This document shows, one piece after another, positions 1 to 7,849 of a DNA stretch of 30,787 bases. Position 1 is the stretch's first letter. Each line of letters opens with the position of its first letter. Source of the DNA: Clostridiales bacterium. Lineage in GTDB: Bacteria; Bacillota; Clostridia; Oscillospirales; QAMX01. The position numbers were made by a program, and so were the translations under genes. The notes below the pieces were generated by a model that searched no databases, was not told where the DNA came from, and saw nothing but the letters and a program-made list of their open reading frames with translations. The stretch covers positions 1 to 30,787 of the forward strand of contig DUUG01000244.1 in the NCBI GenBank assembly GCA_012841675.1, read 5' to 3'.

Positions 1-846
1 CTCAATAGAGGGGCAGTACCGAGCGCCCACACCTTTAATAGTTCCCCCGCCGTACAAAGGCGAGCGGTGCAGGTTTTGCCGGATAATTTCATGGGTTTTT
101 TCGTTTGTGTAAATTAAATAACAGCTTGCTTGGTTTTTCGGCGGAATTTCCGTTTCATAGGAAAAGGGAACCACGTTTTCGTCGCCCTTTTGCTCCTCCG
201 AAACGGAAAGGTCTATGGTGCGGCGGTTAAGCCGGGCAGGTGTGCCCGTTTTGAACCGGCGCAAAGCAAGGCCCGCTTTTTGCAAAGACTCGGCCAGCCG
301 CACCGAAGGGAACATACCGTCGGGCCCGCTGTCAAGCCGCACCTCGCCGATAATAATCTGGGCGTTTAAAAACGTTCCCGATGCGATAATAACCGTTTTC
401 GCGTTGTATCTGGCGCCTGTTTGGGTGATAACGGCGGAAACGGCGTTGTTTTCAATGACAATATCCACAATTTCCGCCTGGCGGAGAGTGAGATTTTCCT
501 GTTTTTCCAGCACATGCTTCATATAGGCCTGGTATTTTCTCCGGTCGGCCTGCGCTCTAAGGGAATGGACGGCCGGCCCCTTGCCCGTGTTCAGCATCCG
601 ATACTGAATACAGCAGGCGTCCGCCGCCCGGCCCATTTCGCCGCCTAAAGCATCAATCTCTCGAACCAATTGCCCTTTGCCCGTGCCGCCGATGGCCGGG
701 TTGCAGGGCATATTGCCAATGGCATCTAAATTCATCGTAAAGCAGACGGTGGACGCGCCTAGCCGTGCCGCGGCCAAGGCCGCCTCAATGCCGGCATGCC
801 CCGCCCCGATGACGGCCACATCAAAGCTTCCTGCTAAAAACCCCAT
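1..846 (-). CDS. mnmG: MnmG (GidA), tRNA U34 carboxymethylaminomethyl-modification FAD enzyme, N-terminal part
   Basis: Partial gene: 282 codons from the ATG at 846 run leftward off the window. With MnmE, MnmG installs the (carboxymethyl)aminomethyl group on wobble U34 of certain tRNAs, using FAD and folate. Visible signatures are the N-terminal dinucleotide-binding motif VIGAGHAGIEAA, the family block CNPAIGGTGKGQLVREIDA, the stretch RMLNTGKGPAVHSLRAQADR, and RYCPSIE with the conserved cysteine at the window edge. The start is supported by an AAGGAAGG ribosome site on the minus strand just upstream. It follows mnmE by 38 bases on the same strand, so the two are very probably co-transcribed from the promoter at 2310-2337. 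The C-terminal tRNA-binding part is outside the window. Identification is near certain. Confidence 0.97.
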   Translation of the reverse strand, partial: MGFLAGSFDVAVIGAGHAGIEAALAAARLGASTVCFTMNLDAIGNMPCNPAIGGTGKGQLVREIDALGGEMGRAADACCIQYRMLNTGKGPAVHSLRAQADRRKYQAYMKHVLEKQENLTLRQAEIVDIVIENNAVSAVITQTGARYNAKTVIIASGTFLNAQIIIGEVRLDSGPDGMFPSVRLAESLQKAGLALRRFKTGTPARLNRRTIDLSVSEEQKGDENVVPFSYETEIPPKNQASCYLIYTNEKTHEIIRQNLHRSPLYGGGTIKGVGARYCPSIE

Positions 847-884
847 GGGTTGCTTCCTTCCTTGTGTAATGCTTACTAGTTCTG

Positions 885-2261
885 CTATTTTCCCACACAG
901 AACCGCTCAAAAACTCGATTTAATATATCTTCCGAAACGGCCCGGCCGGTAACCTCCGAAAGGGCCGAACAAGCCGATTCCACGTCTATCCATGCCACAT
1001 CCGGCGTTATCCCATGCATAAGGGCATCGGCCGCCGCTTTGGCATGCAGCCCTGCCCGGCGCAAAGCCTCCGCCTGCCGCCGGTTGGTAATAATGCTGCC
1101 GTCGGGCTTTAATTGCCCCGTTCCAAACAGCTCTTGCACCCGCTTGGTAAGCGCCTTAACCCCTTCGCCTGTTTTGGTGGAAATGGGCAGGGGGGTTTTT
1201 TCTTTCAAAAACTCCGCCATTTCTCTATTTTCGGGCAGGTCGGCCTTGTTTTTTATAAAAATAACGGGGGCGCCGCTTTGCTCTGCCTCGACTAAAACGG
1301 CAATATCTTCTTTCGTGGGGGGTTGATTTTGGTCAAAAAGGGCCAAAATAAGACCGGCACGACTGGCGGCCTCTTTGGCGCGGGCAACACCAATTTTCTC
1401 CACGGGGTCATCGCTTTCTCTTAGACCTGCCGTATCCACCAGCCGAAGCAAAACGCCGCCTAGGTTTGCCGACGCTTCCAGCGTGTCTCGGGTGGTGCCT
1501 GCAATGTCGGTGACAATGGCCCGGTCGGTGTTGGCCAAAGTGTTGAGCAGGGAGGATTTGCCCGCGTTGGGTCGCCCTAGCAACACGCAAGAAATGCCCT
1601 CGGTAAACAATCTGCCGGCGGCAAAGCTGTCGGAAAGAGAAATAAGCCGGCGGGAAATTTCAACAAGGCTTTTTTGCGATTCCGAAAGATCCGGCGGCTC
1701 TATGTCTTCCTCCGTGTAGTCAATGTAGGCGGTAAAATGGGCCGCATGGGCAAGAAGGGCCTCGTTCATTTGCTCAAGCTCGTCGGCCAGCGGCCCGGCA
1801 AGCTGTGCCGCGGCGTTTTGCGCCCCTTCCGACGTTTCCGCATGGATTAAATCGGCCACCGCCTCCGCCTGTGTTAACGTCAGCTTGCCGTTTAACAAAG
1901 CGCGCCTTGTAAATTCGCCGGGAAGCGCCGCTCTTGCGCCTTCCTCGTAGCAAAGGCGCAAAATCCGGCTGACAAGCAGCATGCCGCCGTGGCACTGGAT
2001 TTCCACGCTGTCTTCGCCCGTATAGCTTTTGGGGGCGCGGAAATAAAAGGCCAAGCACTCGTCCATGACAGGCCCGCCCGGCTTAGAAACCGTGCCGAAT
2101 ATAACTTGCCTGGGGGGCTTGTCCGACAGACGCCCGCCGGCGACAGGGCGAAAAATCCGGTCGGCAATGGAAATTGCCGCCGGACCGGAAATGCGTATAA
2201 TCGCCACCGCACCGGTGGCCGGCGGTGTGGCAGCCGCCGCAATTGTATCAAAGCCAGACAT
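885..2261 (-). CDS. mnmE: MnmE (TrmE) tRNA-modification GTPase
   Basis: A 458-residue GTPase of normal family length and partner of MnmG in wobble-uridine modification. The N-terminal folate-binding domain starts IAAAATPPATGAVAIIRISG. The G domain shows the P-loop GRPNAGKSS (residues 229-237), the switch DIAGTTRD (252-259), DTAGL (276-280) and NKAD (338-341). The protein ends in the diagnostic CVGK, whose cysteine belongs to the catalytic tail. The ATG at 2261 has a GAAAGGAAG ribosome site and lies about 40 bases from a consensus promoter. Classical gene order would put jag immediately upstream, but here about 11 kb of other genes separate them. Confidence 0.98.
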   Translation of the reverse strand: MSGFDTIAAAATPPATGAVAIIRISGPAAISIADRIFRPVAGGRLSDKPPRQVIFGTVSKPGGPVMDECLAFYFRAPKSYTGEDSVEIQCHGGMLLVSRILRLCYEEGARAALPGEFTRRALLNGKLTLTQAEAVADLIHAETSEGAQNAAAQLAGPLADELEQMNEALLAHAAHFTAYIDYTEEDIEPPDLSESQKSLVEISRRLISLSDSFAAGRLFTEGISCVLLGRPNAGKSSLLNTLANTDRAIVTDIAGTTRDTLEASANLGGVLLRLVDTAGLRESDDPVEKIGVARAKEAASRAGLILALFDQNQPPTKEDIAVLVEAEQSGAPVIFIKNKADLPENREMAEFLKEKTPLPISTKTGEGVKALTKRVQELFGTGQLKPDGSIITNRRQAEALRRAGLHAKAAADALMHGITPDVAWIDVESACSALSEVTGRAVSEDILNRVFERFCVGK

Positions 2262-2569
2262 GGCAGTTTCTTCCTTTCACACGTAGGACAGAAAAATTTT
2301 TCCTACTATATTATACCCATAAAATTTTATCTGTCAAACAGACGCATTCTTCGTTAGTTTGCCAAGCCAAAAAGAATAAAAATAAACAAAATTGCTCAAG
2401 CTGCAATTCCGCGGGGCTATATGCGGCAAATTATGGGGCCCATTGTTACTATTCCGTCCGGTTCTAGGGTTTTTTTCGCTTGCAAACAAGGCCGTTTTGT
2501 GATACCCTTATTTTGTATAAATGCGGCGCTTAGAAAATAGAGGAAGCCGCGGATAACCTGGGGAGTGAA
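2262..2569. other. Divergent intergenic region mnmE / pduL
   Basis: This 308-base AT-rich spacer holds the mnmE promoter on its left side. On the pduL side the best -10 candidate is TATAAA at 2516-2521, but no good -35 sits at the right distance, so I do not call a promoter. I see no small ORF with a ribosome site and no convincing hairpin terminator. Confidence 0.5.
2310..2337 (-). promoter_or_regulatory. Sigma-A-type promoter of mnmE-mnmG
   Basis: Read on the minus strand, a perfect -35 TTGACA (2337-2332) is followed by a 16-base spacer and a perfect -10 TATAAT (2315-2310). The predicted transcription start lies about 40 bases before the mnmE ATG. Confidence 0.85.
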
Positions 2570-3154
2570 ATGAGTAAAATGGAAAAATTGGAGGTTTTGG
2601 TAGAGGTTTCGGCCCGCCATGTTCACCTATCCAAAGAGCACGTTGAGATTTTGTTCGGCGAAGGTGCCGTTTTGACGCCTAACCGCGATTTGTCCCAGCC
2701 GGGGCAGTTTCTCAGTAACGAGCGCGTGAATCTAATCGGCCCAAGAAGCCTTATGAACAATGTGGCCGTTCTCGGTCCGGAACGACCGGCCACCCAGGTG
2801 GAAATTTCTTTGACAGATGCAAGAGCTTTAGGTGTCACCGCACCTATTCGGGAAAGCGGCGATGTCGCCGGCAGCGGCTCTATTGTCATCGAAGGCCCTA
2901 ACGGCACGGTGGAACTGGCGGAAGGTGTCATTGCCGCTAAGCGTCATCTCCACGTTTCCGACACCGATGCGGAAAAATACGGGCTTAAGGATAAGCAGAT
3001 TGTCAAAGTACGCGTTGACGGCCAACGGCCGTTGGTTTTCGACGACGTTGTTGTCCGCGTGAATAAGAACTTTGCCACCGCCATGCACATTGATATTGAC
3101 GAAGCCAACGCAGCAGCGGCTTCCGGAAAGGGCATGGGCGAGGTTCTGCCTTAA
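2570..3154 (+). CDS. pduL: PduL-type phosphate acyltransferase (phosphotransacetylase/phosphotransacylase)
   Basis: A 194-residue member of the PduL family, which moves acyl groups between CoA and phosphate (acyl-CoA to acyl-phosphate). The two related half-domains carry the family's metal-binding signatures: VSARHVHLS near residue 13, AKRHLHVS in the middle and MHIDIDEANAA near the end. The N-terminus is short (about 12 residues before the first motif), so no microcompartment encapsulation peptide is evident and no shell-protein genes lie nearby. I infer a free cytosolic enzyme, perhaps replacing Pta in acetate or propionate formation. The ATG at 2570 has GGGGAG upstream; a second ATG at 2579 is possible. 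No acetate kinase gene is visible. The family call is strong; the acyl substrate is unknown. Confidence 0.92.
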   Translation: MSKMEKLEVLVEVSARHVHLSKEHVEILFGEGAVLTPNRDLSQPGQFLSNERVNLIGPRSLMNNVAVLGPERPATQVEISLTDARALGVTAPIRESGDVAGSGSIVIEGPNGTVELAEGVIAAKRHLHVSDTDAEKYGLKDKQIVKVRVDGQRPLVFDDVVVRVNKNFATAMHIDIDEANAAAASGKGMGEVLP

Positions 3155-3161
3155 ATTACGG

Positions 3162-3182
3162 AGGGAACGCATTGCGTTCCCT
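3162..3182. repeat. Perfect 10-bp-arm inverted repeat after pduL
   Basis: AGGGAACGCA (3162-3171), a central T, then TGCGTTCCCT. It starts 8 bases after the pduL stop. No T-run follows, so it is not a typical intrinsic terminator, although it could be a 3'-end stabilising hairpin. Confidence 0.8.
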
Positions 3183-3191
3183 TGACCGTAT

Positions 3192-3219
3192 GTGCCGCCT
3201 CATACGTATGAGGCGGCAC
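3192..3219. repeat. Perfect 28-bp palindrome without spacer
   Basis: The left half GTGCCGCCTCATAC (3192-3205) is followed directly by its exact reverse complement (3206-3219). It lies 9 bases after the preceding inverted repeat and 104 bases before the deacetylase start. There is no T-run after it. It could be a protein-binding dyad or a hairpin that separates pduL from the downstream operon. Confidence 0.85.
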
Positions 3220-3323
3220 CATTCCAGCCGGAATAACGCATATAAAATTCCGCAGATTATACCCATGCGCAGATATTGCAGAGCAAACGGCTCGGCAATT
3301 TTGTAAATAGGAAGGGGATTATC

Positions 3324-4193
3324 ATGAAAAAGTTTCTCATCATCAACGCAGATGACTGTGGTATGTGTCATGCGGCCAATATGGCCACATTTGACCTGTT
3401 CGAGAAAGGCGGTATTACCTCCGCAACGATTATGACTCCCTGCGGCTGGGCGCCGGAGGCTCTTGCCTACGCCAAAGCCCATCCTGAATTTGCCTTCGGA
3501 ACCCATTTAACTTTTACCAGCGAGTGGAAAAAATACCGCTGGCGCCCCATTTCCAGAACTTGCACAGACAGCCTGCGCGACGAGTACGGCCTTATGCACT
3601 TCCACTGTGACGGCTTCGAAGCAAACGCCAAGGCCGACGAAGTAGAGGCCGAAATCCGCGCCCAAATCAAATTTATGCAGGATCTCGGGGTAGAGCCTTC
3701 CCATATTGACAACCACATGGGCTCTCTCTACGGTTTGGAAGGATTCCAAAACTTTTTGCCCCTTGTCTTAAAAATTTGCGCCGAGCTGGGGTATGCTTTC
3801 CGGCTCCCCCGCAAGAGCCATGAGGAAAGACCCGCGGAATTCATCGAGCATCTTGAAAAAATGTGCGCCATTGCCGACGAGTTCAACGTTCCCATTATCG
3901 ACTACCTCTGGGTACATAACTTTAAGGGCCCCCAGAGCGAAAGCTATGAAAGCTTCCGCGATTATATGTATACCCGCTTTGAAAACTGCCCGGAGGGCAT
4001 TGTGGAAACGTATATCCACCCCGCCGTCGAATGCGATGAGCTGAAAAATACAAGCAGTCTGTGGCGGAACCGGGTTTGGGAGTATCAGCTGTTTGCCGAT
4101 CCCGCCACGAGAAAGCACATCGAACAGAACAACATTAAACTGATTAGCTACCGTGACCTGGCCGCAGCCCGTGCGGAATTGGCGGCCGAATAA
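3324..4193 (+). CDS. YdjC/ChbG-family carbohydrate deacetylase
   Basis: A 289-residue YdjC-fold protein. Family members such as E. coli ChbG remove acetyl groups from N-acetylated (phospho)saccharides using a bound divalent metal. The metal-site elements are all visible: NADDCG (D10, D11), GTHLT (H61) and SHIDNH (H127 and H131 with D129). I chose the ATG at 3324, which follows a strong AGGAAGGGG site; an earlier in-frame ATG at 3276 would add 16 residues before the motif-bearing first strand and lacks such a site. It is the first gene of a tight run with proBA, DUF1846, a DapA-family lyase and a GH4 glycosidase. Together with the lyase and glycosidase it suggests breakdown of an acetylated sugar. 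The exact substrate is not shown. Confidence 0.87.
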   Translation: MKKFLIINADDCGMCHAANMATFDLFEKGGITSATIMTPCGWAPEALAYAKAHPEFAFGTHLTFTSEWKKYRWRPISRTCTDSLRDEYGLMHFHCDGFEANAKADEVEAEIRAQIKFMQDLGVEPSHIDNHMGSLYGLEGFQNFLPLVLKICAELGYAFRLPRKSHEERPAEFIEHLEKMCAIADEFNVPIIDYLWVHNFKGPQSESYESFRDYMYTRFENCPEGIVETYIHPAVECDELKNTSSLWRNRVWEYQLFADPATRKHIEQNNIKLISYRDLAAARAELAAE

Positions 4194-4215
4194 GTCAGAC
4201 GAAAGGAACATTTCC

Positions 4216-5028
4216 ATGATCTTTCTTGACCGGGCCGAAATCCGCCGTGTAGTGGTAAAGGTCGGCTCGTCTACGCTGACCCATGAAGCGACGGGAAAAT
4301 TGAATCTCCGTCGCATCCAACAGCTTGTGACGGCCTTGGCCGATTTGAAAAACTCCGGCCGGGACGTGGTTTTGGTAACCTCCGGCGCCGTTGCCGCCGG
4401 CATGGATCGGCTTGGCCTTTGCGAACGGCCCAAAACCATCAAGGAAAAGCAGGCCGCCGCTTCCGTGGGGCAGTGCGCGCTGTTACATATCTACGATAAG
4501 TTATTTAACGAATATGGGCATACTGTAGGACAGATTCTCCTGACCAAAGACGTTTTGGAACGGGAGGTTACTCGCAAAAACGCGGAAAACACCTTTGAAA
4601 CCATGCTGTCCTACGGGGTGATTCCCGTTGTCAACGAAAACGACGCCATCTCCACCTATGAGATTGAAAGCATGACGAGCTTTGGTGACAATGACCGTCT
4701 GTCGGCGTATGTGGCCGTGCTTTGCAAGGCAGATCTCCTTATTTTGCTTTCCGACATTACAGGACTGTATGACGGGGATCCCAGAGAAAACGACGAAGCA
4801 AGGCTTATTCCGCTAGTGCGGGAAATCACGCCGGAGCTTCGCGCCATGGCCGGCGGCTCCAAGTCTAACGTGGGCACTGGCGGCATGGCCACCAAGCTAG
4901 ACGCGGCGGAAATTGCCACCGACGCCGGCATCGATATGGTCATCACCAACGGCAGCGAGCCCTTGCACATACTAGATATTTGCGACGGCCGCCTGCGCGG
5001 AACGCTTTTTACCAGAAAAGGGGGATAA
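4216..5028 (+). CDS. proB: ProB, glutamate 5-kinase (short form without PUA domain)
   Basis: Catalyses the first step of proline synthesis, ATP-dependent phosphorylation of glutamate to gamma-glutamyl phosphate. The amino-acid-kinase fold shows VVKVGSSTLT at the N-terminus, LVTSGAVAAGMDRLG, VNENDAIST, FGDNDRLSA and the kinase loop SKSNVGTGGMATKL. At 270 residues it stops after RLRGTLF, where the roughly 367-residue E. coli type continues into a PUA domain, so this is the PUA-less form known from several lineages. The ATG at 4216 follows GAAAGGA; the longer reading from 4153 only overlaps the preceding gene. The stop is 4 bases from the proA start, indicating translational coupling. Confidence 0.96.
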   Translation: MIFLDRAEIRRVVVKVGSSTLTHEATGKLNLRRIQQLVTALADLKNSGRDVVLVTSGAVAAGMDRLGLCERPKTIKEKQAAASVGQCALLHIYDKLFNEYGHTVGQILLTKDVLEREVTRKNAENTFETMLSYGVIPVVNENDAISTYEIESMTSFGDNDRLSAYVAVLCKADLLILLSDITGLYDGDPRENDEARLIPLVREITPELRAMAGGSKSNVGTGGMATKLDAAEIATDAGIDMVITNGSEPLHILDICDGRLRGTLFTRKGG

Positions 5029-5032
5029 GACG

Positions 5033-6307
5033 ATGAACGCAGCCGAGCTTATAAAAAGGCAGGGCGAAAAAGCCCGGGCCGCCGCCCGCTTTTTGGCCGT
5101 TGCCGGGCAAAATGAAAAAAACAGGGCATTAACTTTTATTGCGGACGCCCTTTTGCAAAACATTCCCATGATTTTGGCCGAGAACGAAAAGGATATCAAA
5201 GCGGCGGAAAGCGCCGGCATGCGTCCGTCCCTTTTAGACCGGCTTCGTTTAACGCCTGCCCGCATTGAAGCCATGGCCGCAGGTGTGCGCGAGCTGGTGG
5301 CGGCGGCCGACCCGGTCAACGAGGTCATCCACGAAACGGTGCGCCCCAACGGGCTTCGCATTGGGCAGAAGCGGGTGCCGCTGGGTGTTATCGGTATTAT
5401 TTTTGAAGCCCGTCCCAACGTAACTGTGGATGCGGCGGCGTTGTGCTTAAAAGCGGGCAATGCCTGCATTTTGCGGGGCGGGCGGGAGGCCCTTAATTCC
5501 AACATGGCCCTTAGCAACTTAATGCGCTCTGCTTTGGAAAGCGCCGGGCTTCCGGCGGACTGTGTGTATCTGCTGGAGGACACGACCCGCGACGGTGCCA
5601 ATGCCATGATGAGGGCAAGCGGCATTCTCGACGTGTTAATTCCCAGAGGCGGCGCGGGGCTCATTCGTGCCGTGGTGGAAAACGCCACTGTGCCCGTTAT
5701 CGAAACGGGGGTGGGCAACTGTCACGTCTATGTAGAAGCGTCGGCAAAGCCCGACATGGCAGTTTCCATTGTCAACAACGCCAAAACCTCCCGGCCGTCG
5801 GTCTGTAACGCAGCGGAAACGTTGCTTGTTGACCGCAAATGCGCCAAAATGCTGCTTCCGCCTATTGTAAAAGCGCTGGAAGAAAGTATAGCGGCGAAAA
5901 ACGAAACACCACGCCTTTATGGATGCGCCGAAACAAGGGACATTTTAGGCGAGAAGGTTTCTTTGGCCACCGAGGAGGACTACTTTACGGAGTATCTGGA
6001 CTATTCGCTTGCCATTAAGGTGGTATCCGGGGTCGACGAGGCCATTGCCCACATCGCCAAGTACGGCTCGGGTCACAGCGATGCCATCGTCACCTCCGAC
6101 TATTTTATCGCCGAGCGTTTCTTAAACGAAGTGGATGCCGCCGCCGTCTACGTCAACGCCTCCACCCGGTTTACCGACGGGGGCGAGTTCGGCCTAGGCG
6201 CAGAAATCGGAATATCCACCCAGAAGCTGCATGCCAGAGGCCCCATGGGACTAGCAGCGCTTACCACCATTAAATTCGTCGTCCGGGGCGAGGGGCAAAT
6301 CCGGTAA
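5033..6307 (+). CDS. proA: ProA, gamma-glutamyl phosphate reductase
   Basis: A 424-residue aldehyde-dehydrogenase-fold enzyme. It reduces gamma-glutamyl phosphate with NADPH to glutamate semialdehyde, which cyclises to the proline precursor. Seen motifs are GVIGIIFEARPNVTVDAA (about residues 118-135), LRGGREA, and TSRPSVCNAAETLL with the catalytic cysteine at residue 258. Length is typical. It sits 4 bases after proB, the standard proBA arrangement, but proC is not nearby. Finding proBA inside a run of apparent sugar genes is unusual; it may only reflect operon assembly. Confidence 0.97.
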   Translation: MNAAELIKRQGEKARAAARFLAVAGQNEKNRALTFIADALLQNIPMILAENEKDIKAAESAGMRPSLLDRLRLTPARIEAMAAGVRELVAAADPVNEVIHETVRPNGLRIGQKRVPLGVIGIIFEARPNVTVDAAALCLKAGNACILRGGREALNSNMALSNLMRSALESAGLPADCVYLLEDTTRDGANAMMRASGILDVLIPRGGAGLIRAVVENATVPVIETGVGNCHVYVEASAKPDMAVSIVNNAKTSRPSVCNAAETLLVDRKCAKMLLPPIVKALEESIAAKNETPRLYGCAETRDILGEKVSLATEEDYFTEYLDYSLAIKVVSGVDEAIAHIAKYGSGHSDAIVTSDYFIAERFLNEVDAAAVYVNASTRFTDGGEFGLGAEIGISTQKLHARGPMGLAALTTIKFVVRGEGQIR

Positions 6308-6338
6308 AACACAATAGTAAAGGGGATACATTGCCGCT

Positions 6339-7823
6339 ATGCAGCAGGGATTTGACAATCAGCTGTATGTTCAAAAACAGACCGAGCAAATTAGAAACCG
6401 CATTTCCCAATTCCAGGGCAAGTTATATCTGGAGTTTGGCGGAAAGCTGTTTGACGATTACCATGCCGCCCGGGTTCTGCCGGGCTTTGATGTGAACGCC
6501 AAAATTAATCTTTTGCTGGAAATGCGGGACATTGCCGAGATTATCCTCTGCATCAGCGCAGGCGCCATTGAAAAGAACAAGCTTCGCTCTGACGTTGGCT
6601 TGACCTACGATATGGATGTGCTTCGCTTTATTGACGATATGCAGCGGCTATCCCTTTCTGTCAACTCCGTCGTCATCACCCAGTACGACGGCCAGCCGGC
6701 GGCCGACCGGTTTTACCGCAAGCTTAAAAACATGGGCATCCGTTGTTACCTCCACCGGCTGACCAAGGGCTATCCCACGGATGTGGAAACCATTATCAGC
6801 CCCGAGGGGTACGGCAGAAACCCCTACATTGAAACCACCCGGCCATTGGTCGTTGTGACAGCTCCCGGGCCCAGCAGCGGCAAGCTGGCCACGTGCCTTT
6901 CCCAGCTGTACCATGAGCACCAGCGAGGTGTTATGGCCGGCTATGCCAAGTTTGAAACCTTCCCCCTCTGGAACCTGCCGTTAAAGCACCCAGTCAACCT
7001 GGCCTACGAGGCGGCAACGGCGGATTTGAAAGATGTCAACATGATCGACCCCTACCACTTGGAGGCCTACGGTACCACCACCGTCAACTACAACCGGGAT
7101 ATTGAGGTTTTTCCCATTGTGCGCACCATTCTCGGCCGTATAACGGGCAATCCCGATGTGTATAAGTCGCCTACGGACATGGGCGTCAACATGGCAGGCT
7201 ATGCCATTTCCAACGATGCCGTTTGCCGGGAAGCCGCCAAGCAGGAGATTATCCGCCGCTATTTCCAATCCATTTGCGACCAAAAGCGGGGGCTTACAGA
7301 GCAGGATGTCCCCGACCGCATTGAGGTTATTATGCAGCAGCTTGGTTTGACCGAGGAGGACCGTTCGGTGGTGCCTGCCGCGCGGAAGCGCTGGGAGGAA
7401 TTTGGCCGTCCTACTACGGCTATTTCCTTAAAGGACGGCCGTATCATTACGGGCCGCCTGTCGGATCTTTTAACCGCGCCGGCCAGCGCTATCTTAAACG
7501 CCATCAAAACCCTTTCCGGCATGGCAGACCATGTGTATCTGCTTTCGCCGGTAGTTTTAGAGCCTATTTTGCGCATTAAAAAGGATTTTTTACACATGGA
7601 TACCACCCGGCTCAGCGTGGAAGAAGTGCTGATTGCCATGGGCATCTGCGCTGCCACAAACCCCATGGTAGAGCTTGCCGTTTCCAAGCTGTCTGAGCTT
7701 TCCGGCTGCGAGGCCCATTCGACGGTTATGCTGACCAACGCCGACGAGCAGACCTTGCGCCGGCTTGGCATTCGTTTGACCTGCGATCCTGTTTATCTGG
7801 GCAAAAAAGTCCATGCCCTGTAA
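6339..7823 (+). CDS. UPF0371 / DUF1846 family protein
   Basis: A 494-residue protein recognisable as the UPF0371 (DUF1846) family by overall sequence, for example FDNQLYVQKQTEQI near the start, EFGGKLFDDYHAARVLPGF, and the loop VVTAPGPSSGKLATCLSQLY (about residues 170-190), which resembles a nucleotide-binding loop. The biochemical function is not established to my knowledge, and I assign none. Residues around 230-260 (MIDPYHLEAYGTTTVNYNRD) and the C-terminal third look well ordered and cytosolic; there is no signal peptide or membrane segment. The ATG at 6339 is 13 bases past a GGGG stretch, longer than usual spacing, but no better in-frame start exists. It lies 31 bases after proA and 26 before the lyase gene, so it is probably co-transcribed with both. 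Confidence 0.88.
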   Translation: MQQGFDNQLYVQKQTEQIRNRISQFQGKLYLEFGGKLFDDYHAARVLPGFDVNAKINLLLEMRDIAEIILCISAGAIEKNKLRSDVGLTYDMDVLRFIDDMQRLSLSVNSVVITQYDGQPAADRFYRKLKNMGIRCYLHRLTKGYPTDVETIISPEGYGRNPYIETTRPLVVVTAPGPSSGKLATCLSQLYHEHQRGVMAGYAKFETFPLWNLPLKHPVNLAYEAATADLKDVNMIDPYHLEAYGTTTVNYNRDIEVFPIVRTILGRITGNPDVYKSPTDMGVNMAGYAISNDAVCREAAKQEIIRRYFQSICDQKRGLTEQDVPDRIEVIMQQLGLTEEDRSVVPAARKRWEEFGRPTTAISLKDGRIITGRLSDLLTAPASAILNAIKTLSGMADHVYLLSPVVLEPILRIKKDFLHMDTTRLSVEEVLIAMGICAATNPMVELAVSKLSELSGCEAHSTVMLTNADEQTLRRLGIRLTCDPVYLGKKVHAL

Positions 7824-7849
7824 TTATAATTGAAAGGCCGTGATTCATT

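Noticed and set aside
3276..3323. Longer N-terminus for the deacetylase from the ATG at 3276
   Set aside because: The 16 extra residues are not family-like, and the ATG at 3324 has a strong ribosome site.
4153..4215. Longer proB start at 4153
   Set aside because: It overlaps the deacetylase gene, and the family N-terminus begins at the ATG at 4216 behind GAAAGGA.
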